Notes: generated by a model from the letters alone, not told the origin. 59,326 nucleotides of DNA from Mesostigma viride (GCA_009746045.1 RPFO01001693.1:1-59326), one strand, 5' to 3'; shown: positions 9,329-21,057, counted from the stretch's first letter. Translations and numbers: made by a program.

Positions 9329-11332
9329 GAGCATGCCAGAAAGTCATAAGGTGTTTCATGATGATTCAGATGCACTGAGAGCTAAGACATCAAACAGAAC
9401 CAGAGCGGAGCATATCGAGGTAAGTAAATATTCACTGTGTAACACCCGTTACATACGCGATAGCGGTGGTCCATGATGCATCTTCCCGGGGCAGGATGTG
9501 GCTAACAACACAGCTGAACGGACTCGGAACATGTGGATTCCCAGTGGGGGGGCCTTCCAATTGTCATACTTGACACCTCTTTCCTGTAACGAAAAGATTT
9601 CCCTTCTTCATGTTCCAGATGAGTCACCGTGCTCCTGCCTTTGTGTTTTTTTGGCGTTTGTAAAGAGATATGGGAGGGTAAACAAAAGCAAAGGCTGATA
9701 TTGCCGTGTGGGGGCCCGATCCTTGGTTAGTCTCTCAAGTGCCCACAGAAAAACACGAGAGTAGCACACACAGCGCGCAGCCCAGCCTCGCTCCCTCAGT
9801 AAGAGTAAAAGAAAAAGGACAAGAACAGCAAAACAAACAAGAAAAAGAAAAAGAACAAAACACAGACACGTAGTGCAATGTGAGCGGAATGATGGAGGAA
9901 GGTGAGAGGGGGCATCGTATTGAATGTGTAGGCATTGAGGCAGCCGAAGCGTCCCATCCCCGGGTACATTCGTGGCTTTCAAAAAAGCCACAACCTGTGT
10001 GGAAGAGGAAAATGCAGGAACGATGAGTATGATCCTGAAAACGAGGTTGAGGAAACGCGGAGAGGAAGTGCCGGCCGCTGAAACGATTCCGATGGAACTA
10101 TGGGTTTCGCCGACATGAGGCGGTGCAGCTGACTATCTCTATGGTGTCGTGTGTGACCGGGAGTGCCGGTTCACGTGCGCACTCGTCGGACTAGCCCGAC
10201 GACAATGATGTGTGCTTGGTTGCCCACGGCTGAAATCCTCTTGCCCGTCATGCAAAGGCCACGCCTTCTAGCCGAAAACGAACTATATTCAACCAATCTA
10301 ATATCAAGGAGACAACCAGCGCAGGCCAGAAATCGGGAGAATCCGGACCATGGTAGCTCGAGCCTGCCGTTATCTTGTCCGCGTGTTCGAGTCGTTCAGG
10401 ATGATGAAGATGAATGGTGATGGAAATGTGTATCCTTGTGCATTGAAATTATGGCTGGCTTACGTGTAAAGCGACTAGACGGCGGGGCCGGAAACACTGA
10501 GCATGCTAATTGATCAGGGCGTGTGTTTCGAGCCTAACTGGCCGGGAGTGTCTAGTGTTGAGCACCATTGCTGCTGCGATCGCTCTCCCACCATTAACGA
10601 GGAAATACCCGCAAATGGAAAACCACTAAAAAGGTCTAGCTAGTCAGTCATCACGTTAGCCATGCCATGATTCCAAACGTCCAAGAACTGCACACGGTGC
10701 AAAGGCAAAAAGCCGGAGGACAGCACTTTCAAATGTGCGGCGGGAACCAAAAGCCTGCGTATGCCAGAAAACATCGTGTTGCTGCAGCGACGCGACGATG
10801 TAGACAACGAATCCAGTGCCAAGCTCGGAACGGCCGCAAAGGAGATCTGGCATCACAGGGTTCAGATGTGCGGAGATACTATGCGATCCAGCCGGTCCAC
10901 GACCTGTTTGTAGAGCTTGTGCCAAGGGGCAGCACCGAACAGATGTGCATGGGTGACGTTGCAAAAAACACCGGACTTGACGGAGCACTTGCGTTAACAT
11001 ATGTATGTTTATAATATGCCATTAGCCATTCAAACCAATGTGGACTTTTCGTGATAGACTCGGCATGGACATGTGCTAAGTAGACATGACGGGCTCACAC
11101 CCGGGCAGCCTCCTGGTTTGTCTGTAATATGGAGGCAGATGGTGCGCAAGGATAGATGGCAAGTAGTGATGAAGGAGACCACCCCCAAGTCTGTGGGGGC
11201 TCCGCGTGTGACCGCATATGGCATAATTTCATAGCGATTCGGGCCGCGGTGCCCACACCCCTGTAACTAGGACCTAGATAGCTTATACCATCCATTCCAT
11301 CCCATGTTCCCCTCCCACTGAGGACTAATGCT
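9329..11332. other. Intergenic, no supported gene
   Basis: Unique-looking DNA between the inverted-repeat element and the copia-like element. Frames of up to about 127 codons occur on both strands (for example minus 9991-9608 with a Leu/Phe/Val-rich stretch), but overlapping rivals exist and none shows a recognisable motif. Confidence 0.5.
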
Positions 11333-11352
11333 CACGTGACGCAGTCACGTGT
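11333..11352. promoter_or_regulatory. Inverted G-box pair
   Basis: CACGTGAC and GTCACGTG face each other across three bases, followed by further ACGTCC motifs. CACGTG is the core site for plant-type bZIP and bHLH factors. Placement ahead of the retroelement suggests LTR regulatory sequence; this is inference. Confidence 0.3.
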
Positions 11353-11850
11353 GTCACGTCCGTGATCATTTACGTCCGTGCACTCAAGAAGTTACGCGGT
11401 TGCCGTAATCGGAATCGTTACCGACGTTTGGTTGGTTCCGATTGAGTAGGCCCCAGGCTTTGTTCCTTGGGCCGGTGTGGAGCGCCGCGCCGGAAAGGCC
11501 TGAATTTCTGGAGTGACAGTCTTAGGTGACCTGACTTAGGTTCAGGCGCAAGACTTTGGGCCGCAAAGCCTTGGTGGCTTGCGCAATATTCCGGTGCATG
11601 ACATTTGGCAGTTATGAATCTTTTGTATTGTCCAGACGGAATGATGTTCAGTCCATCTGACAAAGCTAGAGTTGTGCTCCCGAGTGGCATCTATCCGCTG
11701 GCCGGTAGTCGCCGGCCTGGGCGCCTAGTCAGGTGGGCATCAAAGATTGGTGTCTAGATGCTAGTCGGTGCCTAAGCAAGGTACGGAAGCCAGTGCGCGC
11801 CGGGACGGTCAGAGAACCGTCGCCCTCGGTAGCACAGATCCGCTGAGTGC

Positions 11851-11929
11851 CGGTAGTCTCGGGTTAGAGGCTCGAGCATGCACTATCGGGTAGCCTACCG
11901 GTAGTCTCGGGTTAGAGGCTCGAGCATGC
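11851..11929 (+). repeat. 31-bp direct repeat, two copies 48 bp apart
   Basis: The block starting CGGTAGTCTCGGGTTAGAGG at 11851 recurs at 11899. It lies in the presumed 5' LTR or leader of the retroelement. Confidence 0.85.
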
Positions 11930-12144
11930 CTTATCGGTTAGCGCCGCGCCGCTGAGCTCCTTGCGGCCTGGCCAGCTGCAAGGGTTCAATAGCAATCAGT
12001 GGCGGCTGCGGGCTCAGCCTCCCACAATCGGTTCCCCAAACAACAAAAATCCCGTCTCCATCGCCGGCGTGCTAGCCAGCGGCGAAGGGCATTCAACTTG
12101 TATTCACAACAGTCAACATTACCGTTGACCATTTTTCTGGGCTC

Positions 12145-13350
12145 ATGGCGCGTGGCGCGGAGCGAACGGCAGCTGCAACCCAGGACCAGGGAACGCAAGC
12201 ATCAACTCCGGCGGATGGGAGTGGCGCAGCCACCGTGGCGACTGAGCCAGCTGGTGGCTCGGTCAGCACCGCTCCGGGGCAGCAGTCAGCACCAACTGCC
12301 CGGAAAGTTTTCAAGAAAGAAGAGCTGCCAAGTAAGCTGCCAGAAATTCTGACGCCGTCCGCCGTGGAGGAGTTTATTAACAGCCTGGGCGAGCTCCGGC
12401 AGGACTACAACGAACTGTCCGACGCAGTTTTCCTCACCAAGCTGCGCCGGTCAGAGGTATGCAACGAGGCTACGGGTAATGCGGACGTGCGAGGGGTCAT
12501 TATCAACGCCAGCAAAGAGGCGTGGACCTGGCCCGACACAGTGAAGGCCCTGCAAGAGGTGCTCGACACCTCAAGCTTTCCTGACGAGGAAAAGGAGGGG
12601 CAGGCGCTGGTGCGCAACCTGTCGCTTGACCCCAATTACCTCAGCTCGGACATGGCCAGATTCGCGGCCCAGGTCCGGAGCAAGGGTGTCTTGAAGCACA
12701 TGAGTAGCGAATATTTACTCAGCGCAGTTCTGGATGCGCTGGGGCTGACGCCAGAGAGCCGTGCCAATGTCAAGGCCGGTCTCGGCATGAAAATTGCGCT
12801 AGCTTCTTCCGTGGTAGTGGGCACCCCGGACGACCAGAAACGGTTCAACGCAGCCATGGCGCACCTCCGAGAGATGTTCAAGGACCGGGGCGGCCCCAGG
12901 CGTAACAACAAGCTGCCGACAGTTGCTCAGGTAAACCCTGTGCCTGCCTCGACCCCGCCAGCAGCTTCTCTGTCGGACTTGACCACTCTTGTTACCCAGC
13001 TGTCCACGACGGTGGCCGACAACGTGGTGCGAATGTTGGGTGGCAAACGCCGAGCTCGCGGTGGTCGGCACAACCAGAACGCGTCCAGCAAACGCGGGCC
13101 GGGAGGCGGTCAGGGCAAGCAGCCTCGCCAGGAGGGCGGCACTGGCAGGCAGCAACAGCAGCAGGGTGGTGTCCCCAAGGAGAAGGTCGTCTGCGAGCGG
13201 TGCACCGGCGTGGGGCACACCGAGGACAACTGCACGCTGCGGCTGGACCTCGGCAAGGCGACTCGAGTGTGCCGGCGCTGCTGGGCGGTTCGGCTTCCTG
13301 GACACGACCCCAACACATGCCGCGCCCCACGGCCAGCCATGCCCAAGTGA
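12145..13350 (+). CDS. gag: Gag polyprotein of the copia-like element
   Basis: A 401-codon frame starting MARGAERTAAATQDQG. Gag proteins coat element RNA in cytoplasmic particles. The N-terminal 60 residues are Ala/Thr/Gly-rich and disordered-looking; the middle (about 60-260) is helical capsid-like sequence, and the C-terminal third is basic and Gly/Gln-rich. Two zinc knuckles end it: CERCTGVGHTEDNC (residues about 350-363), an exact CX2CX4HX4C, and CRRCWAVRLPGHDPNTC (about 376-391), with a longer CX2CX7HX4C spacing. The frame closes with TGA at 13348-13350, and the same frame is open on the other side into the integrase, so readthrough of one UGA would give Gag-Pol. Confidence 0.85.
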   Translation: MARGAERTAAATQDQGTQASTPADGSGAATVATEPAGGSVSTAPGQQSAPTARKVFKKEELPSKLPEILTPSAVEEFINSLGELRQDYNELSDAVFLTKLRRSEVCNEATGNADVRGVIINASKEAWTWPDTVKALQEVLDTSSFPDEEKEGQALVRNLSLDPNYLSSDMARFAAQVRSKGVLKHMSSEYLLSAVLDALGLTPESRANVKAGLGMKIALASSVVVGTPDDQKRFNAAMAHLREMFKDRGGPRRNNKLPTVAQVNPVPASTPPAASLSDLTTLVTQLSTTVADNVVRMLGGKRRARGGRHNQNASSKRGPGGGQGKQPRQEGGTGRQQQQQGGVPKEKVVCERCTGVGHTEDNCTLRLDLGKATRVCRRCWAVRLPGHDPNTCRAPRPAMPK

Positions 13351-13365
13351 CGTCATAGAGGTGAT

Positions 13366-15342
13366 GTGTGTCGCGGTGAGTCGGCTAGGCGTGAGGATGC
13401 TGTGCCTTGTAGTCCTAATGTTCCCACGTCAGTGGTTCAGAATGGAAGTGCAAGTGCTGCAGCTGATCAGGAGTGCGTGCCCAGCGTGGTCGCAATAGAG
13501 CCTGAACACGCCCTTCCGGAGCTCACCCCTTCAGGTGAGATAGTGCCGGCAGATGCCGAGGTAGCCCCTCACGTAGACGTGGAGTTGGGTCGCCGCCTCA
13601 GTAAGGCCTCACTAGAGCACATTGCCGACAGGAATGCACATGCAGAGAGCTTGGCGGGGCAGGTGCCTAGCATAGAAGGGGATGGCACCACCCCCACGGC
13701 CATAGGATTGCGGATGCTTGCTCACCAGATTCACCTTGCGGTGGGTCATGTGGCGGGGCAAACGCTAGACTGGGCGACTCGGCTTATGGGGGCGCCGGGG
13801 TTGAAGGTCGCTCAGGCGGAGTTAGAGGAGTGCCACGCATGCGCAAGTGTCAGGAAGAAGCGTAGGCGCTGGCATGCTAAGACTCCTTCCCCGTACCGGG
13901 GGAGGTTAGTGGGGGATGTCATGCATTTGGAGGAGGGGGACTATTATTTGGTCTTGATGGATCGCTATACCAAGTTCCTAGCCATCGAGCCCCTGCCAAG
14001 CATGGTAGAGGAGTCCTTGTGGCGGGGGCTGCGCATTGCCATGTCTCACTTCTTTCCCATTTCTGAGGTCATGTTGGACCAACAATTTGATTGCATTGTG
14101 GGGCGGGAGGGCTGTGAGATGGTGGTTATTGCTGGGCGGCAGGACCATGGCAACTTGGGGCTGATTGATAGGCACATCAGCAGCGTAAAGGGCATGGCAG
14201 CCAAGCAGCAGGCCAGCGGGTTAGGATTCAAGCCCGCGGGGCAGCCTTATGCACAACGCGCGCTGTGGTGCCGCTTGCTCATGGACAAGTACAACAGCCA
14301 GGTGCTTTTCAAGCTGCCCCAGGGACTAGGTCTTATTACCGCGCGGGGGCTGCAGTCGGGCATTTACCCTCCGGACGTGGCAGACCATTGGGAGGCCCAC
14401 CTCGCTACCACCGCTGAGGTTAGGCGGCAGTTAGACCGCACCCAGCCTGACTTGTCGCAGGAGTGGGAGCTGGGGGAGTTGGTCTTGTTTCACAAGGAGA
14501 ATTCCTTTGGCAAGCGGGGGCAGATGCAAGGGCCAGGCATGGTGGTGGATTTGGACTGGGTGCATAGGCGGGTGAAGGTGCACTGGGAGCATAGGGACTA
14601 TCTCATCCCGTGGGATAAGGTGTATCGGTACAAGGCGTCCGATGCCCAGGTCCAGGCGGCCAAGGAGCACAGCCGCCAGCTCGGTTGGGATGTGGATAGC
14701 CGGCCGGCCAAGCGGGCCCGGCTGGAACCTGTCCTACCCACCCCACTTGGGGTGGCTGTGCATGATGCGCTTGTTGCCCACCCCCCTGCAGGCGCCGCGC
14801 CGGAGCAAGTCCCCGGGGTCGACGCGGGGGCGCTACCTCAGCCCCTCCCCGCGACCCCAGCAGCGCCCACCGTGGCGGCGCCGGACACATCGTCAGGCGC
14901 GGGCGTGGGCTCCCAGCTGGCCCACGTCCTCCGACAGCTGCTCAAGGCGGACAAGCTCAAGGCGGCGGCAGCGGGGGGTGCGGCACAAGTCAGCCGCGTC
15001 ATGCCAGATAAGTGCCCCACGGTTGTGACTGAAGCTCATGATGTTCCCTCTAGGCATATTGCGGCCATAGATACCATGGCAGGCGTGTCTATCACGAGCC
15101 CGGCGGCGGCCGAGGCCTATTACCCTTTGCTGCCCAGTAGTTGGAAGGAGGTTGCGGGGTTTGACGGGCAGCGGGCCTATAAGGTGGCTGGGCAGGTGCT
15201 CATGCCCATCCTAGGGGTAGATGTCCCTGTGCAAGTGCTAGAGGGTTACAAGGGGATCACCCTCATAGGTAACCCTTTTGTTTCCCTCCCCGGGTTTTCT
15301 GTGTCAGCCGGCTTGGTGACCCTCGAGGGGTGGGGAGCATAG
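13366..15342 (+). CDS. pol: Integrase and protease-like part of Pol
   Basis: In frame with gag after a single TGA. Residues 1-110 are acidic linker. An integrase follows: the zinc-binding H123-x4-H128...C156-x2-C159, then GDVMHLEEGDYYLVLMDRY with the first catalytic Asp (184). A second Asp is likely at MLDQQ (238), but the expected Glu is replaced by Asp in LIDRH (268). Residues about 370-425 resemble the C-terminal integrase fold (GPGMVVD...RVKVHWEHRDYLIPWDK). After a Pro/Ala linker comes a retropepsin-like stretch around D569 (AAIDTMAGVSIT...ITLIGNPFV). Typical copia order is protease before integrase, so protease after integrase is odd. The protease has DTMA where DTGA is usual. The frame passes to RT by a one-base change near 15330. 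Confidence 0.75.
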   Translation: MCRGESARREDAVPCSPNVPTSVVQNGSASAAADQECVPSVVAIEPEHALPELTPSGEIVPADAEVAPHVDVELGRRLSKASLEHIADRNAHAESLAGQVPSIEGDGTTPTAIGLRMLAHQIHLAVGHVAGQTLDWATRLMGAPGLKVAQAELEECHACASVRKKRRRWHAKTPSPYRGRLVGDVMHLEEGDYYLVLMDRYTKFLAIEPLPSMVEESLWRGLRIAMSHFFPISEVMLDQQFDCIVGREGCEMVVIAGRQDHGNLGLIDRHISSVKGMAAKQQASGLGFKPAGQPYAQRALWCRLLMDKYNSQVLFKLPQGLGLITARGLQSGIYPPDVADHWEAHLATTAEVRRQLDRTQPDLSQEWELGELVLFHKENSFGKRGQMQGPGMVVDLDWVHRRVKVHWEHRDYLIPWDKVYRYKASDAQVQAAKEHSRQLGWDVDSRPAKRARLEPVLPTPLGVAVHDALVAHPPAGAAPEQVPGVDAGALPQPLPATPAAPTVAAPDTSSGAGVGSQLAHVLRQLLKADKLKAAAAGGAAQVSRVMPDKCPTVVTEAHDVPSRHIAAIDTMAGVSITSPAAAEAYYPLLPSSWKEVAGFDGQRAYKVAGQVLMPILGVDVPVQVLEGYKGITLIGNPFVSLPGFSVSAGLVTLEGWGA

Positions 15343-16212
15343 GCTTGTACCAATATCACGTAGCGCTTGCAGCCCTCACGGGCCGGGGTCCCCCCGAGGC
15401 TATTAATCACCCTGAGGATTATGCCACTGCAGTAGGGGCCATTCGCGGGGCGGAATATACGGCAGAGCCGCTGGTAGCCGATGTCACGCAGCCGCAGAAG
15501 TGTCACCCCAGCAGTCTTGGCATTTTTCCCTGGAGCATCGCCACTAAATCTCCTGTTAGTTATCCGCAGTTTAAGGAGGACTGCCGTGACCCTGTCAAGT
15601 TCCATAAGTGGCGCGCGGCTTTCTTGCGCGCGCAGCTGGAGTGGGCGATGTATGGGGTGTATGGGGAGTTGATGGAGGTGCCGCAAGGGGCGGTAAAGCT
15701 GAACTTGAAGTTTGTGCTCAAGTATAAGCAGGTCCTCCCCACTGACCCTGTCACATTTCATGTACGGCCCTGTGTCACGGAGTTTAGGGGCTCGTCTGAG
15801 TTGTCGGAGGAGGAATTGTTTACGCCCGGGCTGTCGCAGACCACTAGCCGGGTGTTAACATCGGTGTTCTTGGGGCTGTTGGATCGGGGGTTGGACTATG
15901 CCATGGCCTGCTCAGATTTTCAGCGGGCCTTTCTCCATAGCGACCCGGCAGTGGCCGAGGAAGTGTGGCGTGGCACGGTGTATGTGGTCAAGGTCCCTTT
16001 GGTGTGGCAGGGGGAGCTGCGGTGTGTGTACTTGCGGCTTCTCCTTGGTGTGGAGGGCCTGCAGTCTAGCCCCATCATCTTTCGCAAGACGGCTGAACGC
16101 ATCTTTGCTAGCATGGGGGCGGTGTTTTCCCGCATCGATAGCAACCTCTTTCACATCCACACACCCAACCCACACGAGCCCGCGTTCATGCAATGGCATG
16201 GGGATGACTGGC
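15330..16212 (+). pseudogene. pol: Copia-type reverse transcriptase, truncated after the catalytic YVDD-like box
   Basis: The RT copies element RNA to DNA. Visible motifs in order: KFHKWRAAFLRAQLEW (W-x-A-x-x-x-E-like start), LNLKFVLKYKQ (in place of the usual W-V-x-K-x-K), LFTPGLSQTTSR, then ACSDFQRAFLHSD with the first catalytic Asp (residue 196), LRLLLGVEGLQSSPIIF (LYGLKQSPR-like), and MQWHGDDW with the remaining aspartates (292-293). Copia normally has YVDD, so HGDD is divergent. From base 16213 the sequence is a 40-bp minisatellite, so the thumb, connection and RNase H are missing. The frame is offset by one missing base from the integrase/protease frame, at a G-rich junction, so it may have been one Pol frame. 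Confidence 0.8.
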
Positions 16213-19152
16213 GGCCCAAGCGTGTGTACATGGTGTGCAGTTGCCTTGCGTGCGCGGTGGATGTACGTGTGTGTGCATGCCGGCATTGCGTGCATGGTGT
16301 GTGTACGTTGTGTGCAGCCGCCCCTTGCGTGCGCGGTGTGTGTACGTGTGTGTGCAATCCTTGCCTTGCGTGCATGTGTATGTACATGTGGGTGCAGCCG
16401 CCCCTTGCGTGCGCGGTGTATGCCAGTGTGTGTGCATGCCGCCCTTGCGTGCATGGTGTGTGTACGTGTGTGTGCAGCCGCCCCGAGCGTGTGTACATGT
16501 GTGTGCAGTTGCCCCTTGCGTGCGCGGTGGATGTACGTGTGTGTGCATGCCGGCAATTGCGTGCATGGTGTGTGTACGTGTGTGTGCAGCCGCCCCTTGC
16601 GTGCGCGGTGTGTACGTGTGTGTGCACTCGCCCTTGCGTGCGCGGTGTATGTACGTGTGTGCAGCCGCCCCTTGCGTGCGCGGTGTATGCCAGTGTGTGT
16701 GCAGCCGGCCCTTGCGTGCATGGTGTGTGTAAGTGTGTGTGCAGCCCCTTGCGTGCATGGTGTATGTACGTGTGTGTGCAGCCGCCCCTTGCGTGCGCGG
16801 TGTGTGTACGTATGTGTGCAGCCGCCCCTTGCGTGCGCGGTGTATGTACGTGTGTGTGCAGCCGCCCCTTGCGTGCGCGGTGTATGTACGTGTGTGTGCA
16901 GCCGCCCCGCGTGCGCGGTGTGTACATGTGAGTGCAGCTGCCCCAAGCGTGCGCGTGTGTGTACATGTGTGTGCAGTTGCCCCTTGCGTGCGCGGTGGAT
17001 GTACGTGTGTGTGCAGCCGCAATTGCGTGCATGGTGTGTGTACGTGTGTGTGCAGCCGCCCCTTGCGTGCGCGGTGTGTGTACATGTGTGTGCAGCCGCC
17101 CCTTGCGTGCGCGGTGTAGTACGTGTGTGTGCAGCCGCCCCAAGCGTGCGCGGTGTGTGTACATGTGTGTGCAGTTGCCCGCGTGCGCGGTGGATGTACG
17201 TGTGTGTGCATGCCGGCAATTGCGTGCATGGTGTGTGTACGTGTGTGTGCAGCAGCCCCTTGCGTGCGCGGTGTGTGTACGTGTGTGTGCACTCGCCCCT
17301 TGCGTGCGCGGTGGATGTACATGTGTGTGCAGCCGCCCCTTGCGTGCGGTGTGTACCATGTGTGGCAGTTGCCCCTTGCGTGCGCGGTGTATGTACATGT
17401 GTGTGCACTCGCCCCTTGCGTGCGGTGTGTATGTATGTGTGTGTGCAGCCGCCCCTTGCGTGCGCGGTGGATGTACGTGTGTGTGCAGCCCCCCTTCGTG
17501 CGCGGTGTATGTACATGTGAGTGCCGTCGCCCCAAGCGTGCATTTTGTGTGTAAGTGTGTGTGCAGCAGCCCCTTGCGTGCGCGGTGTATGTACGTGTGT
17601 GTGCAGCCGCCCGTGGTGCGCGGTGGATGTACATGTGAGTGAGCGTCCTTGCGTGCGCGGTGTATGTACGTGTGTGTGCAGCCGCCCCTTGCGTGCGTGG
17701 TGTGTGTACATGTGTGCAGCCGCCCCTTGCGTGCGCGGTGTATGTACGTGTGTGTGCAGCCGCCCTTGCGTGCGCGGTGTGTGTACGTGTGTGCAGCCGC
17801 CCCGCGTGCATGGTGATGTAAGTGTGTGTGCAGCAGCCCCTTGCGTGCGCGGTATGTACGTGTGTGTGCAGCCGCCCCTGCGTGCGCGGTGTGTGTACTG
17901 TGTGTGCAGCCGGCCTTGCGTGCGGTGTGTGTACGTGTGTGTGCAGCCGCCCCGTGGTTGCGCGGTGTATGTACATGTGTGTGCAGTGCCCTTGCGTGCG
18001 CGGTGTATGTACGTGTGTGTGCAGCCGCCCCTTGCGTGCCGGTGGTGTACATGTGTTGCAGCCGCCCCTTGCGTGCGCGGTGTGTACATGTGTGTGCAGC
18101 CGCCTTGCGTGCATGGTGTGTGTACGTGTGCGTGAGCGCCCTTGCGTGCATGGTGTGTGTACGTGTGTGTGCAGCCGCCCCTTGCGTGCATGGTGTGTAC
18201 GTGTGTGTGCAGTTGCCCCTTGCGTGCGCGGTGTATGTACGTGTGTGTGCAGCCGGCCCTTGCGTGCGCGGTGTGTGTACATGTGAGTGCAGCCGGCCCT
18301 TGCGTGCGCGGTGGATGTACATGTGTGGGCAGTTGCCCCTTGCGTGCGCGGTGTATGTACATGTGTTTGCACTCGCCCCTTGCGTGCGCGGTGGATGTAC
18401 ATGTGTGTGCAGCCGAACCTTGCGTGCATGGTGTGTGTACCTGTGCGTGAAGTCGCTCCTTGCGTGCATGGTGTGTGTACGTGTGTGTGCAGCCGCCCCT
18501 TGCGTGCGCGGTGTAGGTACGTGTGTGTGCAGCCGCCCCTTGCGTGCGCGGTGTATGTACGTGTGTGTGCAGCCGGCCCTTGCGTGCATGGTGTGTGTAC
18601 GTGTGTGTGCAGCCGGCCCTTGCGTGCGCGGTGGATGTACATGTGTGTGCAGTCGCCCCTTGCGTGCGCGGTGTAGGTACGTATGTGTGCAGCCGCCCCT
18701 TGCGTGCGCGGTGTATGTACGTGTGTGTGCAGCCGCCCTGGTTGCGCGGTGTATGTACATGTGTGTGCAGTTGCCCCTTGCGTGCGCGGTGTATGTACGT
18801 GTGTGTGCAGCCGGCCCTTGCGTGCGCGGTGGATGTACATGTGAGTGCAGCCGGCCCTTGCGTGCATGGTGTGTGTACGTGTGTGTGCAGCCGCCCCTTG
18901 CGTGCATGGTGTATGTACATGTGAGTGCAGCCGGCCCTTGCGTGCATGGTGTGTGTACGTGTGTGTGCAGCCGCCCCTTGCGTGCGCGGTGTATGTACGT
19001 GTGTGCGCACTCGCCCCTTGCGTGCGCGGTGTATGTACGTGTGTGTGCAGTTGCCCCTTGCGTGCGCGGTGGATGTACGTGTGTGTGCAGCCGCCCCTTG
19101 CGTGCGCGGTGTGTGTACGTGTATGTGCAGCCGCCCCTTGCGTGCATGTACA
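16213..19152 (+). repeat. 40-bp minisatellite, about 70 copies
   Basis: Repeats of a 40-bp unit containing GTGTGTGCAGCCGCCCCTTG and GCGTGCGCGGTGTATGTAC, with frequent variants (CATGG for CGCGG, GGATG for GTATG). The last 600 bp stay in exact 40-bp register. Because 40 is not divisible by three and the unit has few stop codons, several frames on both strands stay open for up to about 1,000 codons (Cys/Val/Arg- or His/Thr-rich). I regard these as by-products, not genes. Confidence 0.95.
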
Positions 19153-19261
19153 TGTGTGAAGAAATAAGCAATAGTGAATGAAATAGTAAAAAGAAAATCA
19201 TTCCAGCATATGTATGTACAAGTTTTTAGTAGTACACTATGACTATCGTCAAATATAACAA

Positions 19262-21057
19262 TTTTCTATATTTTCATACACACACGAACAACACACCCAA
19301 CACACACACACACTATGTTTGCACCCAAGACACACACCAACACCTAAAAACAAGACACCAACACACAAGACAGCCATGCAACACACACCCAACACACACA
19401 CGCAACACACACATAACACACCTAAGTATAGTTGTTATAACACACAACACATAGGTACATCCCGCCCCCCCCACACACAACACCAACACATGACAATTAA
19501 CAGGCCACAACACACACACTGACACACATGCCCCAACACACACACACACATGCCCCAACACACACACACATGCCCCAACACTGCACACACAACAACACCC
19601 AAACACACACCACACACACAAAAGACACCCAACACACATACCGAAAACACGCACACACAACACCTACTAAAAACAAGACACCAACACACAAGACACCCAA
19701 CACACACCCAACACACACACACACACACAATGTTTGCACCGGTCGGCCCACGACACCCACACCCAACACACACATAACACACCTAAGTAACACACAACAC
19801 ACACGTACATCCCCCCCCCCCACACACACAACACCAACACATGACAATTAACATGCCACAACACACACACATGCCCCAACACACACACACACATGCCCCA
19901 ACACCCCACACACAACAACACCCAAACACATACCACACACACACAAGACACCCAACACACATACCGAAAACACGCACACACAACACCTACCAAAAACACC
20001 AAACACACAAGACACCCAACACACACCCAACACACACACACACAATGTTTGCACCCACGACACACACACCAACACCTAAAAATAAGACACCAACACACAA
20101 CACACGTACACGTACATCCCCCCCCCCACAACACCAACAATAACATGCAAACAACACACACACAACACACCTAAGTCACACACACAACACACACGTACTT
20201 TCCCCCCCCCACACCCAACACCAACACACAAGACACTTTGCACACACCCTACACACACCCACACCCTTTATGAACACATGTACACCCAACACACACACGC
20301 AACACACACCTAGGTCGATCACACACAACACACACAAAACACACCTAAGTCACACACAACACACACGTACACCCCCCCACACAAACCCAATACCAACACA
20401 CAAGACACTTGGCCCCCCCCCCACACCCACACACCCACACCCACACCCACACCACACATCCAACACACACAACACACACACTACACACTTAAGTCACACA
20501 CAACACACACATAACACACCTAAGTCACACACAACACACACGTCCATCCCCCCCCACACTCAACACCAATACATGACAATTAACATGCACACAACACACA
20601 CACGCACACGCCCCAACACACACACACACAACATACATACACAGAGCACACACACACGCCTCAACACACATACCGAACACACACACACAAGACACCCAAC
20701 ACACATACCGAACACACACACACACACACTATGTTTGCACCCGACATACACACACCCAACACCTACTAAAAACAAGAAACCAACACACAAGACACCCTAC
20801 ACACACACAACACACACACACACAACACATATCCAACACAAACAACACACACACCTAAGTCACACACACAACACACCTACTAAGTCACACACACAACACA
20901 CATGTACCTCCCCCCCCCCACACCCAACATCAACACACAAGACACTTTGCACACACCCTACACGCCCCCGCACCTTCATGAATGCACCCAACACACACAC
21001 ACAACACACACGCCCCAACACACATACCCAACATTCACACAACACACCCAACATATA
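19262..21057 (+). repeat. CA-rich degenerate repeat region
   Basis: Almost pure A/C sequence on the plus strand (ACACAACACAC variants) broken by short phrases that recur, such as ATGTTTGCACCC near 19315, 19729, 20045 and 20731 and AACACCTA before AAAA. This points to duplicated larger blocks decayed by slippage. Just after it (21070-21100) a GGGGTTTAGGGTTTAAGG stretch resembles two plant-type telomere units. No gene is seen. Confidence 0.9.

Larger units (their letters stand above)
11333..16212 (+). mobile_element. Copia-like LTR retroelement, 3' end lost into a minisatellite
   Basis: Gag with zinc knuckles, an integrase, a protease-like segment and a copia-type RT follow each other on the plus strand. 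The RT motif SDFQRAFLH and the HGDD box place it in the Ty1/copia group. A 5' LTR probably lies somewhere in 11.33-11.99 kb, where there is a symmetrical CACGTGAC/GTCACGTG pair and a short direct repeat; a TGGCGGCTGCGGGCTCA stretch at about 11999 could be the primer-binding site. No second LTR or RNase H is present, since the sequence passes into the 40-bp minisatellite just after the RT aspartates. The left boundary is a guess. Confidence 0.75.

Noticed and set aside
9608-9991. Minus-strand membrane protein
   Set aside because: A hydrophobic stretch in a 127-codon frame, but it overlaps an equally plausible frame and the hydrophobic part comes from a low-complexity purine-rich strand (AAAAGAAAAAGGACAAG).
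16213-19152. Frames of about 1,000 codons in the 40-bp minisatellite
   Set aside because: Several frames on both strands are open at once, with no start context or domain; a property of the repeat unit.
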